Source of the DNA: an uncultured Eubacteriales bacterium
GTDB taxonomy: Bacteria; Bacillota; Clostridia; Christensenellales; Aristaeellaceae
Assembly (NCBI GenBank): GCA_900553905.1
Contig: USFL01000107.1
Location: 1-5,884 of the forward strand
DNA: 5,884 bases
Reading direction: 5' to 3'
The position numbers and the translations under genes are program-made. Within the stretch, counting starts at the first letter, position 1. Every line of letters starts with the position of its first letter. This document shows positions 1 through 5,884 of the stretch, in pieces. The notes below the pieces were generated by a model that saw only the letters and a program-made list of their open reading frames with translations, was not told the DNA's origin and searched no databases.

Positions 1-385
1 CTATGAAACGCTGGTGCGCCTGTCCCGGGGCTACGGCGCGCTGCTGGCGGTCAGCCTGTGCCTGCTGGGGATGGGCTGTCTGGCGTGCAGGCCCGCGGGC
101 GAGGCGCTCTACGGCGTGCAGAACATGAACGGCCCCAGCGCCGCCCTCTCGATCCTCAGCGGGGAGGCCGCGAGGTACGACGCGGAAATGACCCTGCGCG
201 AGGAGGCGTTGAACGACCCTGCGCAGCCGGTGGTCACGCTCTCCCCGCTCACCGCCGTGCCGGATGTGTTCATGGACGATTTGATCGTGCCGGGCGCGGA
301 ATACGACGTGCGGCCCTCCCTGGCGGCCTATTACGGCAAGGAGGCCATCCTGATCGCGGGAGAGGAGGAAAACGCTGATGAATAA
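1..385 (+). CDS. C-terminal fragment of a DUF6056-like membrane protein (5' end outside window)
   Basis: The reading frame is open from the first complete codon (position 2) to a TAA at 383-385, so this is the last ~127 residues of a longer protein. The GTG at 14 lies inside the frame and is not a convincing start. What is visible is one final hydrophobic membrane helix (roughly from ALLAVSLCLL to CLACR), followed by a soluble tail of about 95 residues. The tail aligns without large gaps to the tail of the next gene: shared blocks include GEAA-YDA-M, a following R, NDP, a proline-rich stretch and VPD-FM-D. It is therefore a paralogue of the next protein. By that relation it is probably a GT-C-like or DUF6056-type integral membrane protein of surface glycan metabolism; no catalytic residues are visible in this fragment. 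Its stop overlaps the next start by 8 nt, which supports one operon. Confidence 0.75.
   Translation, partial: YETLVRLSRGYGALLAVSLCLLGMGCLACRPAGEALYGVQNMNGPSAALSILSGEAARYDAEMTLREEALNDPAQPVVTLSPLTAVPDVFMDDLIVPGAEYDVRPSLAAYYGKEAILIAGEEENADE
361..368 (+). promoter_or_regulatory. Shine-Dalgarno for the 378 start
   Basis: AGAGGAGG lies 9 nt upstream of the ATG at 378, within the coding sequence of the preceding gene. It fixes the start of the membrane protein and indicates reinitiation or coupling at the overlapping stop/start (ATGAATAA). Confidence 0.75.
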
Positions 386-1871
386 ACAGCTTTCCATCCG
401 CCTGATCGCGTGCCTGTGCGTGTGCGCCCTCGTTTTCAGCCTGCTCCCGCTCTACGCGCTGGCCATGTACAACCACCCGTTCTACGACGATTTCGGCTTT
501 TCCGTGCGCATTCACCGCGTATGGACCGATACCGGCAGCGTGGCGGAGGCGGTGCGCGAGGCGTGGCGCAACATGCTCAGCACCCGCCAGACATGGCAGG
601 GCAACTATACCGCCACCTTCCTCAGCGGCATCCAGCCGGGGGTGTTTGATGAGGATCTGTATTTCCTGACGACCTGCATTCTGCTCACGTCGCTGATTGC
701 CGGCTGCGCGGCGCTGATTGCCGCGGCGCTTCGCAGGCTGCTGAATGCGGACTGGGCCGCGGTTGCGCTGATTGCATCGCTGCTTCTGTTCCTGATCGTA
801 CAGACGACCCCTGCCGTGGATGAAGCCTACTTCTGGTTTAACGGCGGCATCGGCTACACCTTCAATTATGCGCTTTTGGCGCTGGCCGGATCGCTGGCCA
901 TCCGCCTGTGGCGATGCGCAACGAAGCGGCGGGCGGCCCTGCATGTGGCGGTTTTGGCCGTGCTGCTGGTCCTGCTGGGCGGCGGCAGCTACACAAGCGG
1001 CCTGTTTGCGCTGGTGGGCTTTGGGTTTGTCGGACTGCTGGCGCTTTGCAGGAAGTCGCGTTGGCGCTGGTGTTATGTGGGGCTTGTGCTGCTGTACGCG
1101 GCATGCCTTGTGTACAGCATGACCGCGCCCGGCAATCTGGTGCGCGCCGAAACGCTCAGCGGCGGACTCAGCGCGCCCATGGCGATTGCGCAATCCTTTT
1201 ACTTTGGCCTTGCGCTGATGGGAGACTGGCTTTCGGTTCCGCTGTGCGTCGTGTGCGCCGTCTGTGCCTTTGTGCTGATTCCCTCCCTGCGCGAATCCCG
1301 GTACGCTTTCCGCTATCCCGTTGTGGTAACGCTGCTGTGCGTATGCATCTTCTGCACGCAGCTTACGCCCACGCTGTTTACGGGAAATTATCTGGGCGAC
1401 GGGCGCACGGTGAACACCTACTTCTACAGCTATGTGCTCATGGCGGCTTTCCTGTCCGTGTACTGGGCCGGATGGGCCCTGAAACGGCTGGGAGCACGTG
1501 CCGGAGCCATGGAGGGCGGACGCGGGGGCATTCGCCTGGGTGCGGCGCTTGCCGCCGCGCTGCTCCTGATGGGCGGACTGATTGGATACAGGCCCTACGG
1601 ACGCGAGGAGGTGGGGCTGACCCAGCTGGCCGCCGGATCGGCCCTGCGCTCGCTCCTTAACGGCGAAGCGGCGGCCTACGACGCGGCCATGGACGCGCGC
1701 GACGCCGCCATGAACGACCCGGAAAACACCCGGCCCGTGCTCACGCCTGTGGAAAACGTGCCTGACGCCTTTATGGGCGACGCGCTGAACGCGGACAACC
1801 TCGATTATGTGCTCAGCCTGTACGCGGAGTATTACGAAAAGCAGCAGGTCACGGCTGCGGAGGGGGAATAG
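378..1871 (+). CDS. Polytopic membrane protein, DUF6056 / GT-C glycosyltransferase-like
   Basis: A 497-residue integral membrane protein. I see about 11 hydrophobic segments, near residues 8-30, 96-118, 126-143, 160-178, 186-202, 208-224, 233-249, 268-302 (probably two), 314-334, 350-370 and 386-404. A hydrophilic tail of about 90 residues follows. After the first helix comes YDDF (36-39), an acidic pair in the first external loop as in GT-C enzymes that use lipid-linked sugars. WQGNYTATF (73-81), YFWFNGGIGY (151-160) and APGN-x-x-R (250-256) resemble motifs I associate with the DUF6056 family. Likely role: membrane-bound sugar transfer or repeat-unit handling for a surface polysaccharide; the exact reaction is unknown. 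The start at 378 has a strong Shine-Dalgarno. The membrane helices are unusually rich in cysteine (e.g. C12, C14, C16). It is a paralogue of the preceding fragment, and only one base separates it from the SDR gene downstream. Family assignment is from memory of motifs. Confidence 0.8.
   Translation: MNKQLSIRLIACLCVCALVFSLLPLYALAMYNHPFYDDFGFSVRIHRVWTDTGSVAEAVREAWRNMLSTRQTWQGNYTATFLSGIQPGVFDEDLYFLTTCILLTSLIAGCAALIAAALRRLLNADWAAVALIASLLLFLIVQTTPAVDEAYFWFNGGIGYTFNYALLALAGSLAIRLWRCATKRRAALHVAVLAVLLVLLGGGSYTSGLFALVGFGFVGLLALCRKSRWRWCYVGLVLLYAACLVYSMTAPGNLVRAETLSGGLSAPMAIAQSFYFGLALMGDWLSVPLCVVCAVCAFVLIPSLRESRYAFRYPVVVTLLCVCIFCTQLTPTLFTGNYLGDGRTVNTYFYSYVLMAAFLSVYWAGWALKRLGARAGAMEGGRGGIRLGAALAAALLLMGGLIGYRPYGREEVGLTQLAAGSALRSLLNGEAAAYDAAMDARDAAMNDPENTRPVLTPVENVPDAFMGDALNADNLDYVLSLYAEYYEKQQVTAAEGE
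1859..1866 (+). promoter_or_regulatory. Shine-Dalgarno that sets the SDR start at 1873
   Basis: GGAGGGGG ends 6 nt before the ATG at 1873. The same frame is open further upstream (alternative ATG at 1807), but that would overlap the membrane protein and add residues before the usual SDR N-terminus. The 1873 start is therefore preferred. Confidence 0.75.
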
Positions 1872-1872
1872 C

Positions 1873-2616
1873 ATGCTTCTGGAAGGAAAGAACGCGCTGA
1901 TTACCGGCGCGGCGCGCGGCATCGGCGCGGCGATGGCGGAGGTGTTCGCCCGCGAGGGGGCCAACGTGTGGGCCTTCGCCCGCACGCCGGACGCGCGCTT
2001 TGAGGCGCGCCTGGCCATGGCCGCCGGAAAGTACGGCGTATGGATCAAGCCCGTCTACTGCGAGCTGACCGACACGGCGGCGCTCAAGGAGGCGTTCCGT
2101 CAGGTCATGGCGGACAAGCAGCCCCTTAACGTGCTGGTCAACAACGCCGGCATCATGGGCGAGGACCGCATGTTTCAGATGACCGGCGAGGAGGACATGC
2201 GCCGCATCATGGACGTGAACTTCTTCGCCATGGTGGAGGTCAGCCGTCTGGCCACGCGCCTCATGGCGCGAAACAAATGCGGCGCGGTGGTCAACATCGC
2301 CAGCGTCGCCGGCATCGAGGGCGACAGCCGCCTGGACTATTCCGCCTCCAAGGCGGCGGTGATCGCCGCCACGAAGAAGATGGCGCGCGAGCTGATCAGC
2401 GTGGGCATCCGCGTAAACGCCCTGGCCCCCGGATTTACGGACACGGACCTGGTGAGCGGGCTTAGCGAAAAGGTGACGCAGGAGCAGCTGGGCCGCATCC
2501 TCATGCACCGCAAGGCCCGGCCCGAGGAGATCGCGGACGTGGCGGCCTTCCTGGCCAGCGACAGGGCCAGCTACGTGACCGGCCAGGTCTGGCGGGTGGA
2601 CGGCGGCATGCTGTGA
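1873..2616 (+). CDS. SDR-family oxidoreductase, FabG-like
   Basis: A 247-residue classical short-chain dehydrogenase/reductase of normal family length. Visible motifs in order: TGAARGIG nucleotide-binding loop (11-18); R37 after the second beta strand, which with R15 suggests NADP(H); NNAG (90-93); N116, S144, Y156 and K160 forming the catalytic tetrad (Y-S-A-S-K at 156-160); PG (186-187); and C-terminal VDGGM (242-246), as in FabG-type enzymes. It should be an active cytosolic reductase of a carbonyl group. FabG proteins reduce 3-oxoacyl-ACP, and a dedicated ACP gene follows, so an ACP-bound acyl substrate is plausible. Alternatively it could reduce an aldehyde made by the LuxC-like enzyme downstream, or act on a nucleotide sugar. 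It starts one base after the preceding stop, so it is co-transcribed with the membrane protein. The sequence does not give the substrate. Confidence 0.92.
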   Translation: MLLEGKNALITGAARGIGAAMAEVFAREGANVWAFARTPDARFEARLAMAAGKYGVWIKPVYCELTDTAALKEAFRQVMADKQPLNVLVNNAGIMGEDRMFQMTGEEDMRRIMDVNFFAMVEVSRLATRLMARNKCGAVVNIASVAGIEGDSRLDYSASKAAVIAATKKMARELISVGIRVNALAPGFTDTDLVSGLSEKVTQEQLGRILMHRKARPEEIADVAAFLASDRASYVTGQVWRVDGGML

Positions 2617-2669
2617 GCCGGCATCCCCGCAGAAAATAACGACCCCATCATCAGAGAGGAGCGATTCAC
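2617..2669 (+). promoter_or_regulatory. Short intergenic gap with strong RBS for the ACP gene
   Basis: This 53-nt stretch is the only real gap between genes in the window. It ends with a strong Shine-Dalgarno, GAGAGGAG at 2654-2661, 8 nt before the ATG at 2670. I see no clear -35/-10 pair, and no stem followed by a T-run that would make a terminator. The independent RBS fits the high expression an acyl carrier protein often needs relative to its enzymes, which is inference. Confidence 0.6.
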
Positions 2670-2906
2670 ATGACGAATCTGGAAAAGTACGTAAAGGCGT
2701 TTTCCGAGGCGCTGGAGGTGCCCGAAAGCGACGTGCCCGCCCTCAAATACGGCGAGAGCGACCAGTGGGACAGCGTGGGCCACATGACCCTCATCGCCGC
2801 GCTGGAGGACGCGTTTGACATCATGGTGGATATGGACGACATCATCGACCTGAGCTCGTTTGAGAAGGGGAAGGAGATTCTGCGCAAGTATGATGTGGAG
2901 ATTTGA
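2670..2906 (+). CDS. Dedicated acyl carrier protein
   Basis: A 78-residue, strongly acidic protein of normal ACP length. The phosphopantetheine attachment site is S35 in QWDSVGHM (32-39), matching the D-S-[LVM] signature at the start of helix II. The following helix (SVGHMTLIAALEDAFDI) and the acidic VDMDDIIDL region with the conserved helical ending fit the ACP fold. The site reads DSVGHM rather than the DSLDTVEL type of housekeeping fatty-acid ACPs. This form is common in stand-alone carrier proteins of polysaccharide or secondary-metabolite clusters. It should carry an acyl group as a thioester in the cytosol after activation by a 4'-phosphopantetheinyl transferase encoded elsewhere. Its 3' end overlaps the next gene, an acyl ligase and its likely loading enzyme. 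The corresponding protein in the Vibrio cholerae O1 tetronate cassette would be RfbK (comparison from memory). Confidence 0.93.
   Translation: MTNLEKYVKAFSEALEVPESDVPALKYGESDQWDSVGHMTLIAALEDAFDIMVDMDDIIDLSSFEKGKEILRKYDVEI
2871..2876 (+). promoter_or_regulatory. Candidate RBS for the ligase start inside the ACP gene
   Basis: AAGGAG lies 13 nt before the ATG at 2890 and 16 nt before a second ATG at 2893, inside the ACP coding sequence. The spacing is longer than ideal, so the ligase probably also depends on coupling to ACP translation. A TTG at 2860 is in frame but would add a basic, non-homologous-looking leader. Confidence 0.45.
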
Positions 2907-4296
2907 CCGCTTCGGCGACGCCGCGGCGCTGCTTGACGAGCACGGCCAGAGCCTGACCTACGCGCAGCTTGCGCGCGAGGGCGAGGCGCTGTGCGGGGCC
3001 ATCGGCGGGCGCTGCCTGTGCTTTAACCTGTGCGGGAACACCCTCGGCAGCGCCGTGGGCTACGCGGGCATGGTCGAGGGCGGCGTGACGCCCGCGCTGC
3101 TGGCGGCCTCCATCGACCGGGAGCTGCTTCAGGCGCTGTACGAAGCGTATCACCCGGCGTACCTGTGGGCGCCGGAGGGCTTTGACTGGGAAGCGTGCGA
3201 AAGCGTGTACGAGCGCTTCGGCTACCGCCTGCTCAAAACGCCCTTTGGCACGGAGACGAAGCTGCACGAGGACCTCGCGCTGCTTCTGACCACCAGCGGC
3301 TCCACCGGCAGCCCCAAGTTTGTGCGCCAGAGCTACGCAAATATCCGCGCCAACACCGAAAGCATCGTGGAATACCTCGCGCTGACCGCGCAGGAGAAGC
3401 CCATCACGACGCTCCCCATGAACTACACCTACGGGCTTAGCATCCTAAACACCCACCTCTGGGTGGGCGCGACCGTGCTGTTGACCGAGAAGGGCATCGC
3501 CCAGCGCGACTTCTGGACCTTCTTTAGGGAGGCGGGGGCCACCAGCATGGGCGGCGTGCCCTACACCTACGAGATGCTCGACCGCATGCGCTTCACCCGC
3601 ATGGACCTGCCTACGCTGCGCACGCTCACCCAGGCGGGCGGCAAGCTCCTGCCCGACCTGCACCGCCGATTTGCCCAGTGGTGCAGGGACACGGGGCGCA
3701 GGTTCGTCGTCATGTATGGACAGTGCGAGGCCACGGCCCGCATGGCCTACCTGCCATGGGAGATGAGCCTGGACAAGGTGGGCGCCATGGGCGTGGCTAT
3801 CCCCGGCGGACGCTTTGAGCTCATCGGCGTGGACGGCGAAATCATCACCGAGCCGCACGTGACGGGCGAGCTTCGCTACTACGGCGAGAACGTGACGCTC
3901 GGATACGCCCAGTGCGGGGCCGATCTTGCCAAGGGCGACGAGCGCGGCGGCGTGCTGGACACCGGCGACATGGCGCAGGTGGACGAGGACGGCTGCTACA
4001 CGGTCGTTGGCCGCAAAAAGCGGTTTTTGAAGATGTACGGCAACCGCGTCAACCTCGACGAGACCGAGCGCATGCTCAAGGCGGCGTTCCCGGATGCGGA
4101 ATGCGCCTGCGCGGGCCGGGACGACCACCTGATGATCTTCTCCACCGGCGCGGACGCCCTGCCCGCCATGCGCGCCTGGCTGTCGGAAAAGACGGGGCTG
4201 AACCAGAGCGGCTTCCATACGATGCATCTGGACGCCATCCCCAAGAACGACGCGGGCAAGACCCTCTACCGGGAGCTGGAGAAATACCATGTATGA
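2890..4296 (+). CDS. AMP-forming acyl ligase / adenylate-forming enzyme (RfbL-like)
   Basis: A 468-residue member of the acyl-CoA synthetase / NRPS adenylation superfamily, somewhat shorter than the usual ~500-550. Core motifs, numbered from the ATG at 2890: TTSGSTGSPK phosphate loop (134-143); YGQCEATA (276-283), the A5 adenine/acyl pocket motif; TGD (358-360), whose Asp binds the ribose; GRKKRFLKMYGNRVNLDE (374-391), the hinge/A8 region; and PKNDAGK (451-457), ending in the A10 lysine K457 for adenylation. All key elements are present, so it should be active: carboxylate + ATP to acyl-AMP, then transfer to a thiol. With the ACP gene directly upstream and overlapping by 17 nt, the ACP is the likely acceptor; CoA is the alternative. 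The hinge carries K-K-R where many ligases have an acidic residue, probably a subfamily trait. Substrate is unknown; a small polar acid is plausible from the RfbL analogy. ATG 2893 is an equally possible start. Confidence 0.88.
   Translation: MMWRFDRFGDAAALLDEHGQSLTYAQLAREGEALCGAIGGRCLCFNLCGNTLGSAVGYAGMVEGGVTPALLAASIDRELLQALYEAYHPAYLWAPEGFDWEACESVYERFGYRLLKTPFGTETKLHEDLALLLTTSGSTGSPKFVRQSYANIRANTESIVEYLALTAQEKPITTLPMNYTYGLSILNTHLWVGATVLLTEKGIAQRDFWTFFREAGATSMGGVPYTYEMLDRMRFTRMDLPTLRTLTQAGGKLLPDLHRRFAQWCRDTGRRFVVMYGQCEATARMAYLPWEMSLDKVGAMGVAIPGGRFELIGVDGEIITEPHVTGELRYYGENVTLGYAQCGADLAKGDERGGVLDTGDMAQVDEDGCYTVVGRKKRFLKMYGNRVNLDETERMLKAAFPDAECACAGRDDHLMIFSTGADALPAMRAWLSEKTGLNQSGFHTMHLDAIPKNDAGKTLYRELEKYHV
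4278..4281 (+). promoter_or_regulatory. Candidate RBS for the LuxE-like gene
   Basis: GGAG, part of GGGAGCTGGAG, ends 7 nt before the ATG at 4289, inside the end of the ligase gene. It supports the 4289 start and an 8-nt overlap with the ligase stop. Confidence 0.5.
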
Positions 4297-5359
4297 TGTC
4301 AACGAACTGCCCGCCCTGCCCGTCTACGAATGGGGCCGGGCGAAAAAGCGGGCCTTTCTGGACACGGAGCTGTCGGACCTGACGGACTGGCACGCCGCGC
4401 GCTGCCCAGAATATGCGCGCATGCGCGACGCCTGGCCCGCGCGCGGGGAGGGCTTTGAGGCGCTGCCCTTTCTGCCGGTGCGGCTGTTCAAGGAGCTTAC
4501 GCTCAAAAGCGTCCCCGACGAAGCCCTCCACCGCACCATGACCTCGTCGGGCACCACGGGCCAGCAGGTGAGCCGCATCTACCTGGACCGGGAGACCAGC
4601 GCCCTGCAAAGCAAGGTCTTAAGCCGCATCATGGGCGAGTTTCTGGGCAAGCAGCGCCTGCCCATGATCATCCTCGACACCAGCGCCGTCATCAAGAACC
4701 GCGCCATGTTCTCGGCGCGGGGCGCGGGCATTCTGGGTTTCAGCATGTTCGCGCGCGACAGGGTGTTCGCGCTGGACGAGCACATGGAGCTGGACAGGGA
4801 GGGGCTGGAGGCGTTCCTTGAGAAGCATGGGGGAGAGGACATCTTCCTCTTCGGCTTCACGTTCATGATCTGGCAGCACTTCGTGGCCAAGCTCCGGGAG
4901 ACGGGCTACCATCCGGATCTCAGCCGCGGGGTGCTGGTGCACGGCGGCGGCTGGAAGAAGCTGGCGGACCAGCAGATTTCCACCGAGCGCTTCAAGCAGG
5001 AGCTGCGGGAAACCTGCGGCCTCACCCGCGTGCACAACTACTACGGCATGGTTGAGCAGACCGGCACCATCTACATGGAATGCGAGCACGGCCACCTGCA
5101 CGCGCCCGTGTGGTCGGACGTGACCATCCGGCGGCCGGGGGATTTCTCCGTGGCCGATGTGGGCGAGACGGGGCTGATTCAGGTGTCCAGCGTGCTGCCG
5201 CGCAGCTATCCGGGCCATGTGCTCCTCACCGAGGACGAGGGGCGCATCCTCGGCGAGGACGACTGCCCCTGCGGCCGCAAGGGCAAATACTTTGAAATTC
5301 TGGGGCGCGTCAAGCGCGCCGAGGTGCGGGGGTGCAGCGATACCTATGAGCAGAAATGA
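4289..5359 (+). CDS. LuxE-type acyl-protein synthetase
   Basis: A 356-residue protein, close to the ~370 of bioluminescence LuxE, in the LuxE/PaaK branch of adenylate-forming enzymes. Visible: an N-terminal helical region with FLPVRLFK (61-68); TSSGTTG phosphate loop (85-91); HGGGWKK (218-224); YYGMVEQTGTIY (251-262), the adenine/acyl site; CPCGRKG (326-332), as in PaaK-like enzymes; and a C-terminal RGCSDT (347-352). In characterised LuxE a cysteine very near the C-terminus is the acyl acceptor; C349 sits in the matching place. Expected reaction: carboxylate + ATP to acyl-AMP, then acyl transfer to its own Cys and on to the LuxC reductase, with which LuxE forms a complex. Here LuxE and LuxC are separate overlapping genes, whereas the V. 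cholerae RfbN is, as I recall, a fused form. No LuxD transferase is seen, so acyl groups may come from free acid or from the upstream ACP. Confidence 0.92.
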   Translation: MYDVNELPALPVYEWGRAKKRAFLDTELSDLTDWHAARCPEYARMRDAWPARGEGFEALPFLPVRLFKELTLKSVPDEALHRTMTSSGTTGQQVSRIYLDRETSALQSKVLSRIMGEFLGKQRLPMIILDTSAVIKNRAMFSARGAGILGFSMFARDRVFALDEHMELDREGLEAFLEKHGGEDIFLFGFTFMIWQHFVAKLRETGYHPDLSRGVLVHGGGWKKLADQQISTERFKQELRETCGLTRVHNYYGMVEQTGTIYMECEHGHLHAPVWSDVTIRRPGDFSVADVGETGLIQVSSVLPRSYPGHVLLTEDEGRILGEDDCPCGRKGKYFEILGRVKRAEVRGCSDTYEQK

Positions 5360-5884
5360 GCCCTATACCCGCCTGTGCGGCGGGGACTGGCAGAGCGCCC
5401 GCCCCCTCGTGCCCTTTGACGATGGCGTGATGGCGTTTCTCTCCGACCTGGGCGCGGCCCTCATCGCCGACCGCGAGGCGCGCGCCTACCCGGACGTGGT
5501 GGCCTTCGGCTTCTTCTGCCGGCGCGCGAATCTGGAGGCGCTGGCGCGGGAATACGAGGGCGCGGTTTCGGACCGGCTGGGGCGCGGGCTTTCGTTTCAC
5601 ATCGCGCCCAGCAACGTGCCGGTCAACTTCGCCTATTCGCTGGCGGCGGGGCTGCTGGCGGGCAACGCCTGCGTGGTCAAGGCCTCCAGCCGCGATTTCC
5701 CGCAGACGCGCATCATCTGCCGCGTGATGGACGCGCTGCTTCGCGGCGCGCACGCGGCGCTGGCAAACCATGTGTGCGTGGTGATCTACCCACGCGACCG
5801 TCAGGACGTGACGGAGATGCTGAGCGCCCAGTGCGACGCGCGCATCATCTGGGGCGGCGACGAGACGGTGCGCCGCGTGCGCAT
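5346..5884 (+). CDS. LuxC-type acyl reductase, N-terminal part (runs off window)
   Basis: The frame is open from ATG 5346 to the window end, giving 179 residues of an expected ~400-480. Family-defining blocks are clear: HIAPSNVPVNFAYS (85-98) followed by LAAGLLAGN (99-107) and K112, then FPQTRII (118-124), and CDARIIWGGDETV (163-175). These match the LuxC acyl-CoA reductase family, an aldehyde-dehydrogenase-fold enzyme that reduces an enzyme-bound or CoA-bound acyl group to an aldehyde with NADPH. The catalytic cysteine lies further downstream and is not in the window, so activity cannot be judged. The start overlaps the LuxE stop by 14 nt, as expected for subunits of one complex. The RBS is weak: a G-rich run near 5328-5332 sits about 13 nt upstream, so coupling to LuxE translation is likely. 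Together with LuxE it forms a carboxylic acid reductase pair. Confidence 0.93.
   Translation, partial: MSRNEPYTRLCGGDWQSARPLVPFDDGVMAFLSDLGAALIADREARAYPDVVAFGFFCRRANLEALAREYEGAVSDRLGRGLSFHIAPSNVPVNFAYSLAAGLLAGNACVVKASSRDFPQTRIICRVMDALLRGAHAALANHVCVVIYPRDRQDVTEMLSAQCDARIIWGGDETVRRVR

Noticed and set aside
908..1660. 250-residue plus-strand open frame inside the membrane protein gene
   Set aside because: Out-of-frame shadow with Arg/Gly/Cys-rich composition. The 378 frame gives a coherent multi-helix membrane protein with family-like motifs.
1807..1872. Upstream ATG start for the SDR adding 22 residues
   Set aside because: It would overlap the membrane protein, has no good RBS, and adds a non-SDR leader. 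ATG 1873 has GGAGGGGG at good spacing and gives the usual SDR N-terminus.
270..2048. 592-residue open frame on the minus strand, longer than any real gene in the window
   Set aside because: It lies wholly antisense to well-supported plus-strand genes. Its translation is a His/Arg/Gln/Gly-rich composition typical of the complement of GC-rich codons, with no recognisable motif or RBS.
2601..2640. GC-rich inverted bases around the SDR stop codon as a possible terminator or hairpin
   Set aside because: Only about 4-5 pairable bases (CGGC / GCCG), no T-run after it, and the next gene continues the same pathway.
2860..2889. TTG start for the ligase adding ten basic residues
   Set aside because: Those codons lie deep in the ACP gene and give an Arg-rich leader. 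The ATG at 2890 or 2893 gives a sensible N-terminus.
3445..4302. 285-residue minus-strand open frame antisense to the acyl ligase
   Set aside because: The ligase carries all superfamily motifs on the plus strand. The antisense product is Ala/Val/His/Arg-rich without domain features, a high-GC shadow.
4289..5884. LuxE and LuxC pair as part of a bioluminescence operon
   Set aside because: No LuxA/LuxB luciferase or LuxD is seen. The linked ACP, ligase, SDR and GT-C-like proteins fit an acyl-glycan pathway much better, although flanking DNA is not visible.

Overview
The window is a single head-to-tail run of plus-strand genes, densely packed and GC-rich (clearly above 60% by eye, with strong G/C preference at third codon positions). 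Purine-rich Shine-Dalgarno sequences and the type of membrane protein present suggest a GC-rich Clostridia-type Bacillota, perhaps a gut or rumen lineage. That placement is inference; there is no rRNA or other taxonomic marker here. No RNA gene, mobile element, CRISPR array, promoter or convincing terminator is visible, and both ends of the window cut through genes.

Left part (1-1871): two tandem, related polytopic membrane proteins of the DUF6056 / GT-C glycosyltransferase-like type. Only the C-terminal tail of the first is present; the second is complete (497 aa, about 11 membrane segments). Their soluble tails align clearly, so they arose by an old duplication. Such proteins are usually tied to export, polymerisation or decoration of surface glycans.

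Right part (1873-5884): a five-gene acyl-processing cassette in the order SDR oxidoreductase (FabG-like), dedicated acyl carrier protein, AMP-forming acyl ligase, LuxE-type acyl-protein synthetase, and LuxC-type acyl reductase (cut by the window end). The last four genes overlap by 17, 8 and 14 nt, so translation is probably coupled. No luciferase is visible in the window. The combination of ACP + ligase + LuxE/LuxC + an oxidoreductase closely resembles, from memory, the rfbK-rfbL-rfbN-rfbM set of the Vibrio cholerae O1 O-antigen cluster. That set was proposed to make the 3-deoxy-tetronate acyl group attached to the O-antigen sugar.

Working model (inference): a small carboxylic acid is adenylated and loaded on the ACP and/or LuxE. 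LuxC reduces the acyl group to an aldehyde, the SDR reduces that further (or reduces a keto group), and the finished hydroxyacyl group is carried on the ACP to a transferase outside the window for attachment to a cell-surface glycan. The flanking GT-C-like membrane proteins fit a glycan locus. The substrate, final product and transferase cannot be read from this window.
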